Positions 28,104 to 36,651 of a DNA stretch of 64,000 nucleotides are shown here, one piece after another; positions within the stretch are counted from its first letter, which is position 1; every line of letters begins with the position of its first letter. Position numbers and translations under genes: made by a program. Source of the DNA: Acidithiobacillus ferrooxidans ATCC 23270. Its GTDB lineage: Bacteria; Pseudomonadota; Gammaproteobacteria; Acidithiobacillales; Acidithiobacillaceae. The stretch is taken from contig NC_011761.1 of assembly GCF_000021485.1 (NCBI RefSeq), positions 2,772,501 through 2,836,500 on the forward strand, given 5' to 3'. Below the pieces are notes generated by a model. The model did not search any database. It worked only from the letters and a program-made list of their open reading frames with translations, and had not been told where the DNA came from.

Positions 28104-28469
28104 ATGAGATATCTGATGATTGTTGTTACAACCCTGGATATGGAAAAGAGCACAGCCATAGAGGCTGTTTTCAACCGGGCCAAAGCAGCCACGGCTGAGT
28201 ACGATGTAGAAGTTATTTTGACTGGAGAATCTGGGGTTATTGCAACAACACATGCGGTAAAAAGCGGCATCGATGAAGAATATCTGCGTCTACTGTATGA
28301 CTCTATGCGATCTGCAAAATCAGCCGGTGTGAAAATTAGTATTTGCGAACGATCTATAGAGTGGTGCAGTTTAAATAATGATGAGCTTATCCCGGAGATA
28401 GATGACGTCGTCAGCAGTCAATATATTATGGAGCGGGCCGCACCAGATACATATGTTGCTTATTTCTGA
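28104..28469 (+). CDS. DsrE-like small protein
   Basis: A 121-residue protein with DsrE/DsrF-like fold features: an N-terminal beta strand YLMIVVTTLD, a helix, VEVILTGESGV, and a C-terminal PEIDDVVSS segment. Two cysteines lie in KISICERSIEWCSLN, near where DsrE-family proteins carry a reactive cysteine. Family members bind persulfide sulfur or act in unknown redox roles. The ATG at 28104 begins the fold directly; an upstream ATG at 28071 is possible, and neither has a strong ribosome binding site. Confidence 0.65.
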   Translation: MRYLMIVVTTLDMEKSTAIEAVFNRAKAATAEYDVEVILTGESGVIATTHAVKSGIDEEYLRLLYDSMRSAKSAGVKISICERSIEWCSLNNDELIPEIDDVVSSQYIMERAAPDTYVAYF

Positions 28470-28532
28470 AGTTGGAATTGTGAAATAAAAGCGTTATGAC
28501 GCAATTCTGCCTGTCGTTCATAAATGTTCATT

Positions 28533-28600
28533 GGGGGCGCACATGGCGGCGGTTATAAAGAGGGCATTCCGAGATGTAGAATAACAGGAATGTCGCCCCC
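28533..28600. repeat. Nested inverted repeat
   Basis: An outer 7-bp pair GGGGGCG (28533-28539) / CGCCCCC (28594-28600) encloses an inner pair GGCATTCC/GGAATGTC (about 28563-28594). Located 64 bases after the DsrE-like gene and without a U-tract, it may be a transcript-end structure or part of an RNA element. Confidence 0.4.
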
Positions 28601-28647
28601 CTCTGCCGGGGATGACCCATGATAGTCTGTAGTTGCTCTAATTATTA

Positions 28648-28842
28648 TCAGGTGGTCGGGTATACTTTAACGGTCTTGTGCCCGCAAAAAGAGGGCGACC
28701 CAATGCAACTAATGCCTGAGGTGGTTTTTCGTGCTGCGCTGGCGTGAGAGTCTTTCCTGGCGCATGCCGACGAAACACACATGATGCCGCCCATCAGCAA
28801 TACACGAATGAGCGTGGAATACTTTGGCGATGCTAAAGGCAT
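28648..28842 (-). CDS. Possible small lipoprotein
   Basis: A 64-residue frame with a basic N-terminus, a hydrophobic run (IRVLLMGGIMCV) and SSAC that could serve as a weak lipobox, followed by a polar tail. AAAGGA lies nine bases before the ATG. No family is recognised, and the lipobox lacks the usual Leu at -3. Confidence 0.35.
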   Translation of the reverse strand: MPLASPKYSTLIRVLLMGGIMCVSSACARKDSHASAARKTTSGISCIGSPSFCGHKTVKVYPTT

Positions 28843-28947
28843 AATTAATAGTCCTTTTATAAAAAGTGATGTTTATCAATGAGCCATCAGGCCATCCCCC
28901 CTTCAAAGGGCGCATAAGGCGGCGCTGGACTTTTGCGGTGTGGAAGC

Positions 28948-28983
28948 CCCGTCCTTCCCGTCCTTCCCGTCTTTCCCATTCTT
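28948..28983. repeat. Four-unit 9-bp tandem repeat
   Basis: CCCGTCCTT occurs twice, then CCCGTCTTT and CCCATTCTT. Read on the minus strand it gives a Lys-Asp-Gly repeat inside a 64-codon frame (28903-29097) that has no other sign of being a gene. Confidence 0.6.
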
Positions 28984-29239
28984 GGGAGCGGCAGCCATAG
29001 GCTGAGGCGGGGAGGGCGTCCACGCTACCGTGGCAGTACTGCCAGTATCGAAGGCTACCACGCTGTTCCTGCCAGATTCCATGAATCTGTTATGCATTCA
29101 AGCCCACAAGGGAGAACGCGATTGTCAGATACTGTTCTCCTCGTAGTTATTTGGCGGAGGATAATATCTGCTTATTGTCCCGATGTTTGAATGCGCCGGA
29201 TTCTCCTGCCCCTGTTTCAGCTCAACACCATTGGCCAGC

Positions 29240-29640
29240 CATATGCTGGCCGTAGGCGGCCCGACTCAAAGGCTAAGCGATCTATTTCATCTCATTCAAG
29301 CACCGGCTTGAGGCGCGTTGCTGGCTTCCCGCCTTGTCCACCCCGTTTGCGCTTTTGGTCATCCAGAAAGATTCTGGCATGGTTCATCAAAACCGCGTCG
29401 TCAGATTCCAGATAATCAAAAAAACAAGACCGTGGCCGATATTCTCACCGTTTGCGTACTTTTCGGAGAAATGGTTCCGTCAATACCGTTAGTGACGAAT
29501 TTTCGAACGATGTCAACACCCGCTTCTGATATGTCCAGAACCCCGTCTGATCCACAATATTCGAGAAAGCGGCGCACTGTGTGTCCGTAGATGCGCATGG
29601 TGGCTGGTAAATACGGGTTTTGGAAGTTTTGACCTGCCAT
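29240..29640 (-). pseudogene. Decayed tyrosine-recombinase-like gene (N-terminal part)
   Basis: From an ATG at 29640 the frame gives MAGQNFQNPYLPATM and RIYGHTVRRFLEYCG, resembling the SAM-like core-binding domain of integrases. It stops after a run of seven T (minus strand; A run at 29418-29424). Removing one T restores a frame reading FFDYLESDDAVLMNHARIFL and on to RLKPVLE, where a TGA interrupts DEIDRLAFESG. The catalytic domain is absent. A homopolymer frameshift, an in-frame stop and truncation mark it as a remnant. The family assignment is moderate. Confidence 0.5.
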
Positions 29641-29974
29641 TCAGGTGACGAAACCGCTGCTGAGCCTGCCTATGTCGATCATACCCCCCAATTTCCCCCA
29701 TCGCGACGCCCATGTAATTAGTATAATGTATATTATGCTAACCATGGTAACGCAGCTTGGTCCTTCATGCCAGTCCAGGCGTTGAAATATTATCTAACAT
29801 TATGCGTCGTAGCGCTCGTCAAGTGGTTTTATACGAAACATCATCGTTTGATGGTTAACTTATGGATGGTCTCAATAATGACCAAGAATGTAGCAGGAAT
29901 ACTCGTTCGGCGGGTATCAACAGAGTATTTCGGGGATGATGCGGTTGATCGGATCCTAACCAGGCTTACAAAAG

Positions 29975-30460
29975 CTATGTTTCGTTGTGGCGGGGAGGAA
30001 ATTGGACAGCGGCAACACGTGCGGCCACCAGGACGGCTAACAGCGCTGCGATGGCCAGAAGTTCGGTTGAATCCATGCGATGGGCGTAAAGGCCGATAAA
30101 CATCTCACGCAAAACAAAAACGATGCCTACTTCGGCCAGTACCCGCAAGCGAAGGCGGTGAAACTCTAAATAATCTGTGAAGGTGCGGAAAAGCTCAATC
30201 AGGACGAAGGTTGAGAGAACATCGATGACGAGACCCTGCCCGAGGTCCTCAACGAGGCCGTGGATATGTGTGAGGCCTTGGACAACAGCCGCCTCGCGCA
30301 GAGTGCTCACTGCAACTGCAAAATCATAGGCCAAGCCAGCCAATGCACCCAGCAGAGTAAGCAGCATAACAAAGATCAGTGCTATGACAATGAGGTCCAG
30401 AAGCTTGCCATAAAAAGTCAGAGTCCTACCTCGAGCCCCCACTCCTATCTCTTGTGACAT
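29975..30460 (-). CDS. PsiE-family membrane protein
   Basis: A 161-residue protein with four membrane segments and the PsiE/DUF family core LIELFRTFTDYLEFHRLR...VGIVFVLREMFIGLYAHRMDS. E. coli PsiE is induced by phosphate starvation; its molecular role is unknown. The ATG at 30460 follows AAAGGAAT; the longer frame from 30490 is less likely. It stands alone among remnants. Confidence 0.85.
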   Translation of the reverse strand: MSQEIGVGARGRTLTFYGKLLDLIVIALIFVMLLTLLGALAGLAYDFAVAVSTLREAAVVQGLTHIHGLVEDLGQGLVIDVLSTFVLIELFRTFTDYLEFHRLRLRVLAEVGIVFVLREMFIGLYAHRMDSTELLAIAALLAVLVAARVAAVQFPPRHNET

Positions 30461-31034
30461 GATTCGATTCCTTTCTTGCTGTTCTGGCATGGGTTAGTCC
30501 GTAGTCGTGGTAGCTTGGTCCAGGCAGGGCCAAAAAACCAGCTTGTATCGATAACGTTTCAAGTATGCACCTGTTGTTATCAGCCGGCAAGATTGGTCCC
30601 ATTACCGTGCCTGAAGGCCAACTATTGTCGTTCCACTGACATTCAACCGCGCCACGTTTCTGTAATAAGAACCAATCATATAATGTAAATATATTTAATG
30701 ATCAGGGGAAGTAAAAAGTCATGATAACCTAGGTGTGTTATGTTCCATGGGTGATATTCGTTAACCAATGGTTATGCTTCTGTTTGGTTTTACGTATGAT
30801 ATATTGCATTATATTTAGTAGAATAAGTTATTATATAGGTTGTCTCGTGGTAGAGTCGTGCGGTCCGAAGATATTGGCAACGCACCATAGCATGATTATC
30901 TTTCTATAAAATAATATTGCGATTATCGATTACTACAAACGTCAAACAATACGCTATAATCATTCTGTCCGAGTAATCCACATTGGCAATCTCTTGCCGA
31001 GGAGCCGCCATATATTTGGCAGAGTGAGGTTTTC
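30461..31034. other. AT-rich region upstream of the sulfur cassette
   Basis: A 574-bp AT-rich region without a gene. TATAAT at 30955-30960 is a good -10 for the DsrE-TusA-SQR genes, with a weak -35. The expected leader holds a small hairpin GGCAA-TCTC-TTGCC (about 30986-30999) and GAGG before the first ATG. Confidence 0.45.
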
Positions 31035-31421
31035 ATGTCGGGGTTATATATCATCTGTTTGAGCGGGGTGAGAGAGAAGTTGCAGTTTGCGGCGATGGCG
31101 GCGTCGGTTGCGGCGGTTTCTGGGTCGGAGGTGCATGTTTTCCTGTCCATGAATGCCTTTCCCTATTTTGTGAAAGGACACGGCAAGGAGGCTCCGGCGG
31201 AAGGTGAGATGGGGCATTGGATGGCCGGACGCAAGGTGCCGCCATTCTACCAGATCTTTGAGCAGGCCGTGGAGCTGGGCGATGCCAAAATCTGGGCCTG
31301 CTCCATGGCCATGGACGTGATGGGGATCAAGGCGGATGCGTTGGAAGACATCGTCGCCGGGCCTTTGGGCCTGACCAGGTTCCTCAGCGACGCCGAAGGC
31401 GCGCAGGTCCTGACTTTTTAA
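31035..31421 (+). CDS. DsrE/F-like sulfur-carrier family protein
   Basis: A 128-residue DsrE-like protein (COG2044-type): [19 protein letters not shown] at the start, [13 protein letters not shown], and a single cysteine C89 in [13 protein letters not shown], the position that carries sulfane sulfur in related DsrE2-type proteins. It is followed by tusA and an SQR-like gene, a combination common in sulfur oxidisers. Cytoplasmic persulfide transfer is the likely job, by analogy. Antisense to it begins a very long open frame that is a codon-use shadow. Confidence 0.8.
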   Translation: MSGLYIICLSGVREKLQFAAMAASVAAVSGSEVHVFLSMNAFPYFVKGHGKEAPAEGEMGHWMAGRKVPPFYQIFEQAVELGDAKIWACSMAMDVMGIKADALEDIVAGPLGLTRFLSDAEGAQVLTF

Positions 31422-31464
31422 AATCGCCGCGCCGGCGCGGCGCGCGCAAGCATAGGAGTGGTAG

Positions 31465-31695
31465 ATGAGTGAAAGAATCGTAGATGCCCGCGGCAGTTTT
31501 TGCCCCGGGCCGCTGATGGAGCTGATTTCCAGCATGAAGATGATGAGTGTCGGCGACACCCTGGAACTGTTGTCCACCGACGCCGGTTCCGCTGCGGATG
31601 TACCGGAGTGGATCCAAAAGGTCGGTCACGAAATGCTGGATACCCGACAGGATGATGCGGGCACCTGGCACATCCGGGTGCGCAAGACCAAGTAG
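31465..31695 (+). CDS. tusA: TusA-family sulfurtransferase
   Basis: A 76-residue TusA with the CPGP motif (C13-P-G-P), the cysteine that holds persulfide. In sulfur-oxidising bacteria TusA and DsrE proteins shuttle sulfur to or from rhodanese and the Hdr-like complex; no hdr genes lie in this window. It lies 43 bases after the DsrE-like gene with AGGAGTGG before the ATG. Confidence 0.92.
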   Translation: MSERIVDARGSFCPGPLMELISSMKMMSVGDTLELLSTDAGSAADVPEWIQKVGHEMLDTRQDDAGTWHIRVRKTK

Positions 31696-31737
31696 CACGA
31701 CGTCCAACCAGTACACAGACCAACAAGGAGTGACACC

Positions 31738-32877
31738 ATGAGAATTCTCGTCGTCGGTGGGGGTATGGGGGGCACCATTTTCGCCAATCATCTGGCCCGC
31801 CGTATCCACCATGAAATGAAAACCGGCAAGGCGCGCATCACCATGCTCTCGGCCAGCCACGAACACGTCTATCAGCCCGGCTGGCTTTATGTGGCCATGG
31901 GCCGGACGACCCCGGATGAACTGGTCCGCGAACAGCAGGGCCTGCTGGAGCCCGGTATCGAGTTTCATGTCGATCCCGTGGAGGAGTTTCATCTGGCTGA
32001 CAATCATGTCCAGTGCAAGAGCGGCAAGGTCCATGAGTATGATGTCATCGTCATTTCCACCGGCTCCCGTCCCATGCCAGAAAACATCCCCGGCCTCAAG
32101 GAGAACTCCATCAACTGTTATACCGCGGAGAATGCGGTGGAGTTCTTCCGGCAACTCTCGGACTTCAAGGGGGGGCGCATCGTCGTCACCGTCGGTCTGC
32201 CGCACAAGTGTCCGATGATCCCGCTGGAAATCACCTTCGCCATGCACGATTTCATTCAGGATCGTGGCCTGCTGGACAAGACCGAGTTCTACTACACCTA
32301 TCCCATCGGTCGGGTGCACAGCCTGGAGAATGTGGCGAAGTGGGCGGCACCGGAATTCGACCGGATGGGCATCCAGTACGAGACCCTGTTCAACATGAAG
32401 GAAGTCGATGGCAAAAATGCCCAGGTCCTCAGTGAGGAGGGGGGTGCCGTCAAGTATGACCTGTTGGTGGCGGTGCCGCCGCACAAGGGTCAGGAAGTCA
32501 TCGAGAAGAATGGCCTCGGGGAGAATGGCTGGATTCCTACCAACCGCACGTCCCTGCACATGGAAGGGGAATACGGCAAGAATGTCATCATCCTGGGGGA
32601 TACCACCAACCTGCCGATCAGCAAGGCCGGCTCCACCACGCATTTCGAGGCAGAGGTTGCCGCCGAGAATGTCGCGGCGGTGATCAAGATCGGGCGGCCG
32701 GTACGCAGTTATGATGGCAAGGTCTTCTGCTTCATAGAAGCGGGCAAGGATCGCGCCACGTATGCCATGTTTGATTACCAGCATCCTCCGCAGCCCAAGG
32801 CCCCGACCGGTGCGGTCCATGCCTTCAAGATGGCCTACAACCAGCTCTATTGGGCCAGTGCCCGCGGCTTGCTCTAA
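31738..32877 (+). CDS. SQR-like FAD-dependent oxidoreductase
   Basis: A 379-residue flavoprotein of the sulfide:quinone reductase/FCSD superfamily. The N-terminus holds the FAD loop VVGGGMGG; the second part has VIVISTGSRPMPENIPG and a C-terminal LGDTTNLPISKAGS FAD contact. Cysteines C127 (INCYTAEN), C158 (HKCPMIP) and C331 (VFCFIEAG) roughly match the spacing of the three redox cysteines of A. ferrooxidans SQR, but the protein is shorter and lacks an obvious C-terminal membrane helix pair. Sulfide or persulfide oxidation is likely; the electron acceptor is uncertain. Confidence 0.8.
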   Translation: MRILVVGGGMGGTIFANHLARRIHHEMKTGKARITMLSASHEHVYQPGWLYVAMGRTTPDELVREQQGLLEPGIEFHVDPVEEFHLADNHVQCKSGKVHEYDVIVISTGSRPMPENIPGLKENSINCYTAENAVEFFRQLSDFKGGRIVVTVGLPHKCPMIPLEITFAMHDFIQDRGLLDKTEFYYTYPIGRVHSLENVAKWAAPEFDRMGIQYETLFNMKEVDGKNAQVLSEEGGAVKYDLLVAVPPHKGQEVIEKNGLGENGWIPTNRTSLHMEGEYGKNVIILGDTTNLPISKAGSTTHFEAEVAAENVAAVIKIGRPVRSYDGKVFCFIEAGKDRATYAMFDYQHPPQPKAPTGAVHAFKMAYNQLYWASARGLL

Positions 32878-32889
32878 GGGAGGTGATCT

Positions 32890-33516
32890 ATGACGGCTGT
32901 TATGGCGGAAACCTCCCACGAGGAGGAGCTGGCCAAGGCCCGGGAGGCCCTGGGGCATCTGGTGGAAAACGGGGATCTGGAGCGTATCGTGCATCTGGCG
33001 CGTCTGGTCGGTGCCGCGCAGGATTCCATGAGCGACGAAATGGTCGGACGGATGGCGGGTCTGGCCAGCGACGGCCTCGACCTGCTGGACCGGGTCCATC
33101 GCAGTCAGGTCGTCCATGCCCTGCCCGCCATCTCCGCGCTGGTGGAGAATGGGGATCTGGAGCGTATCGTGCACCTGGCGCGTCTGGTCGGTGCCGCGCA
33201 GGATTCCATGAGCGACGAAATCGTGACGCGCTTGGCGGGCATGGCCAGCAAGGCCCTGTGCCTGCTCGACCAGGCTACCCGCACCGGCGTCATGGAACGG
33301 ATGGTGACGGTGGCGGAAAAGATGGATCAGGAGCATATCCTGACCGATTTCCTCCGCTGCCTGGCCGGGGCTACGGAAGAAGCGGCCCATGCCCCCCCTC
33401 CCAAAGGCGGCCTCACCGGACTCTGGGAACTGATAAAACAACCGGAAACCCAGCAAACCATCCAGTTCCTCATGCTCCTCGGCAAACACTTCCGATCCTG
33501 CCGACTCAAACACTGA
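32890..33516 (+). CDS. DUF1641 protein with internal tandem duplication
   Basis: A 208-residue soluble helical protein of the DUF1641 type often found beside SQR-like or formate dehydrogenase genes. Residues about 25-51 and 85-111 are the same 27-residue segment (LVENGDLERIVHLARL, then VGAAQDSMSDE), 60 residues apart. At the DNA level the copies differ at three positions, all silent. It starts 12 bases after the SQR-like gene and ends the cassette. Function unknown. Confidence 0.8.
   Translation: MTAVMAETSHEEELAKAREALGHLVENGDLERIVHLARLVGAAQDSMSDEMVGRMAGLASDGLDLLDRVHRSQVVHALPAISALVENGDLERIVHLARLVGAAQDSMSDEIVTRLAGMASKALCLLDQATRTGVMERMVTVAEKMDQEHILTDFLRCLAGATEEAAHAPPPKGGLTGLWELIKQPETQQTIQFLMLLGKHFRSCRLKH
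32961..33221 (+). repeat. Direct repeat inside the DUF1641 gene
   Basis: Copies at 32961-33041 and 33141-33221 are 81 bp each, 180 bp apart, and differ at three bases only (GAA/GAG, AAC/AAT, CAT/CAC). Confidence 0.9.
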
Positions 33517-33642
33517 GGCTCGGATGTTTTCCGCGCTGGCAGAGCTGGACGCCATGCCCGATTGTGGCCGGGTTTTCCTTCCGGTGTTGGGTAGAGGCGA
33601 TGGAGTGGTCTCGTTTTCAGGGGTTACGAGCCGAGGTGCGAT

Positions 33643-33921
33643 ATGTGCAGGCATCACTTGATCATTGCGACATGGATGGTCGCAATGCTGTGGTTATCCG
33701 GATGTGCTGTAAGTCAACGAGAAAAGCCGCTGACGATTGGAACAACGTATACTGCTGCAGTATCCATGGCCATGCTTAAATTCAAGGTGTTGTCCTACAA
33801 AGGTGATGGTTGGTATGACGTTCAACTGATCGGTAGCAACATGGAGCCTTTTACCACCACTGAACCCGCGCTGATAAATTCCCATGCCCTTTCTATCCTG
33901 CAACCCAGCAAGGGCAATTAA
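33643..33921 (+). CDS. Small lipoprotein, unknown function
   Basis: A 92-residue protein with a lipoprotein signal: basic start, hydrophobic core and lipobox LSGC (Cys at residue 21). The mature part is polar with a KVLSYKGDGWYDVQLIGSN segment that looks like a small beta-barrel or SH3-like fold. No family recognised. Ribosome binding site CGAGG lies upstream of the ATG. Confidence 0.65.
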   Translation: MCRHHLIIATWMVAMLWLSGCAVSQREKPLTIGTTYTAAVSMAMLKFKVLSYKGDGWYDVQLIGSNMEPFTTTEPALINSHALSILQPSKGN

Positions 33922-33968
33922 CCCTCCATAACCCCTGCAGGATGCTTGCGGGGTGTCCTTTCCGGAAG

Positions 33969-33989
33969 CCCCCTCCTTGTTGGAGGGGG
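33969..33989 (+). terminator. GC-rich hairpin after the lipoprotein gene
   Basis: CCCCCTCC-TTGTT-GGAGGGGG gives a perfect 8-bp stem 48 bases after the stop. No U-tract follows, so termination is a guess. A weaker hairpin (CCCCTGCA/TGCGGGG) precedes it. Confidence 0.45.
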
Positions 33990-34218
33990 GCCAGTGCGGC
34001 CGTACCATGAAGACCGACCGGGGTGACGATGGCGGGACATTTTGTTGACCGCACATGGTCGAAGTGGTGTATCTTCCATGATCCGGGCGCGGGGGCGATC
34101 GGATGTGATCATCGTGCCGACTTGGTCATTCGTGTCCACGGATCGGCCATGCCGCCATCTGGTGTGACTTCGAGGCTGCTGATGCCATTTGTTTCCATGC
34201 TATACGGGGAGTGATCTG

Positions 34219-34533
34219 ATGACCATGCAGGACTGGGTATTGATGTACATTGCACTGGCTTTTGTGGCCGCCAACCTGCCGTGGTTGAGCAATCGCCTGT
34301 TCTTCTTTCGCAAGGTGGCTGGCGGTAAGGTATTGCGGCAGCACCTGTTCGAATGGCTGGTAATGTATCTTGTTGTCGGGATTATCGGCATGGGTATAGA
34401 GGACGGTCTGAATGGTCATCTCCATGCGCAGGGCTGGGAGTTTTATGTAGTTACTTTGTGTATGTTTGCTGTTTTTGCCATTCCGGGATTTATCTGGCGC
34501 TTCAATCTTTTGCCAATATTGCGCAGATCCTGA
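34219..34533 (+). CDS. DUF2818 family membrane protein
   Basis: A 104-residue protein with three membrane segments and the DUF2818 pattern: AANLPWLSNRLF near the start, GMGIEDGLNG, and QGWEFYVVTLCMFAVFAIPGF near the end. In many betaproteobacteria the gene follows the nuo operon; here it stands alone. The ATG at 34219 follows GGGGAG; an earlier start at 34189 is not supported. Confidence 0.78.
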   Translation: MTMQDWVLMYIALAFVAANLPWLSNRLFFFRKVAGGKVLRQHLFEWLVMYLVVGIIGMGIEDGLNGHLHAQGWEFYVVTLCMFAVFAIPGFIWRFNLLPILRRS

Positions 34534-34884
34534 GTCGTTTCCTGCTGGTGTCTGAAGCACTGTTTTTGCGGAAAATCCCCACGCAGAGAAAATTCTGTCG
34601 TTCGAGACTCGCCCATTGCGTCCGCTTGTGCATTCCGGATGGTGAGGTATAGAAGGCTATCGGCAGTGCCTGGACTGTTGGGGTCCGGGTGCACTGTCGC
34701 ATCTGCAGCGCAGACGCAACGATGCCTTTGCCCGTTCGTCGGATATCAATCATCCAAACCAATAAGCATATAGATATAATATATCGGTCTTTCAGCTTTT
34801 GTACGCCGTCGATTAGTCTTTGTCCCTGATGTTCGCCGAGCCGGTGCGATGAATCATGGTGACAATCGATAAGATGGTGCTGCA
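34534..34884. other. Upstream region of the cys operon
   Basis: A 351-bp region without a gene. TATAAT at 34775-34780 in an AT-rich patch is a likely -10 for cysJ, giving a leader of about 100 bases. No clear CysB-type or other operator could be picked out by eye. Confidence 0.4.
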
Positions 34885-36651
34885 ATGGAATTGATCCGAC
34901 AATCAGACTTTCTACTGGACCCGCGAAAGCAGGAGGACCTGCGACGTTTCGCGGAGGGCATGACTCGCGAACAATTGCTGTGGTCCAGCGGCTATTTGAC
35001 GGGTTTTGGGGAAAGTGCGCCTGCCTCAAAAATACAAGAAGACATTGGAGAAAAGATCACCATACTGTTTGGCACGGAAACCGGTAATGCCAAGCGGTTG
35101 GCGGAACTTTTGGCGGCCAGGGCCCAGGCGATGGGTGTGCAAACCAGCATTCAGGACATGTTGACGTATGGTCGTGCACAATTGCGCCGGGATCGCGTCA
35201 TCGTGCTTATTGTCAGTACGCATGGGGATGGTGAGCCACCAGACAGTGCCCGCATGCTTTTGGCTTCACTGACCGATGGGCCGGTTCCGGATCTGCACGG
35301 CAGCCGCTTTGCCATATTGGCATTGGGTGATGCCAGTTATCCAAAGTTTTGCCAGGCGGGAAAAGCGTTCGATATTGCCCTCGCTTCCGCCGGCGCCGAG
35401 CGCCTTCTCCCCCGAGTCGATTGTGACGTCGATTACGAAAGGGATGCCATGTATTGGATGGAGCAGGTCCTGGGGGCACTCACCACCGGCAAGTCCTCTC
35501 CGGCAGTACCGTTTCCGGCTCCCGTTCCGAAACAGGGATACTCGAGCCATGCCACTTTCCCCGCCGTTCTGCTGGGCAAGGTGAATCTCTCCGGCCGCGG
35601 GTCGGACAGGGAAGTCTGGCATCTCGAACTGGACCTCGACGGATCTGGCCTTCACTATGCACCAGGCGATATCGTGTCCGTTGCTCCGAGCAATCCGCCC
35701 CAACTCGTAGAGGAGCTACTCGACCGGCTCGAACTGGACCACAAGGCCTCCGTACGGACCAGACAGGGTGAAATGCCGCTGGTGGAGGCCCTCGCCGCGC
35801 ACTATGAAATCACCAGAATCACATGGCCCTTTCTGGAGCGTTACGCGCGCCTGAGTGACGCGAAGGCTTTGCAAAGCGCGATTGCCGGGCGAGATGTCAA
35901 CGGCCTCGACACTTGGACAGACGGCCGGGAAGTCATCGACATCGTCGGGCAATACCCCGTCAAGGGGCTTAGTGCGCAATCCTTCGCCGACTGCCTGCGG
36001 CCCTTGCCGCCGCGGCGGTATTCCATCGCCTCCAGCCTTCTCGCCGTTCCGGGCGAGGTCCACCTGACGGTCGCCGCCATCCGCTACAGCAGCCACGGAC
36101 GGGAGCGTCTGGGGGTTGCCTCGACATTTCTGGCGGATCGTGTCGCCATCGGCCGGCCTGTACCCATATTTATCGAACCCAATGCCGAATTCCGGCTACC
36201 CGAAGATTCCGGACAGGCGATGATCATGATCGGGGCCGGAACCGGGGTGGCCCCCTTTCGTTCCTTCCTGCAGGAACGGGAGGCGCTGGGTGCTGCCGGA
36301 AATAACTGGCTTTTCTTCGGGGACCGTCACTTCAGCACCGATTTTCTATACCAGCGGGAGTGGCTGCGCTGGCTCAGGGATGGGCGCCTCACCCGACTCG
36401 ACGTTGCCTTCTCCCGCGACCAGGAACGCAAGATATACGTCCAGGACCGTTTGCGGGAGCGTGCCGGTGACGTATTCGCATGGCTTGAAGAAGGTGCCGC
36501 CGTGTATGTTTGCGGGGCCGAAGCGATGGGCAGGGCGGTACATCAATCCCTGGTGGATATCGTTCAGTCGGCCGGGCGCACGCAGGTTCAGGCCGAGGAA
36601 TATATTCTGGAATTGAAACAGACGGGGAGATATCACCGAGATGTCTATTAA
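34885..36651 (+). CDS. cysJ: Sulfite reductase (NADPH) flavoprotein alpha subunit
   Basis: A 588-residue CysJ with an N-terminal flavodoxin domain ([20 protein letters not shown] binding; SLGDASY-like [11 protein letters not shown]), a connecting domain, an FAD domain (RRYSIASS) and an NADPH domain ([28 protein letters not shown]), ending YHRDVY, nearly as in E. coli. It passes electrons from NADPH to CysI for six-electron reduction of sulfite to sulfide. The start context is weak. cysI begins 11 bases inside its 3' end. Confidence 0.95.

Larger units (their letters stand above)
28850..29974. other. Gene-poor stretch with remnants
   Basis: Apart from the tandem repeat and the integrase-like remnant, nothing here has family resemblance. 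GGAGAAC...GTTCTCC (about 29110-29136) is a 7-bp inverted repeat. An open frame at 29767-30099 runs into psiE on the other strand and is not supported by a ribosome binding site. Confidence 0.4.

Noticed and set aside
27950-28198. 82-codon plus-strand frame between resC and the DsrE-like gene
   Set aside because: Its second half overlaps the DsrE-like gene in another frame and no family or good ribosome binding site is seen.
28948-28983. Tandem 9-bp repeat as a CRISPR-like or regulatory array
   Set aside because: Units are adjacent without spacers and only four in number; a simple tandem repeat.
29767-30099. 110-codon plus-strand frame
   Set aside because: Runs into the psiE 3' end on the other strand, with no ribosome binding site and no family resemblance.
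31384-33657. 757-codon open frame on the minus strand
   Set aside because: It lies antisense to tusA, the SQR-like gene and the DUF1641 gene, all with clear families and ribosome binding sites. Its translation is His/Gly/Arg-rich without domains, typical of the shadow frame of high-GC genes.
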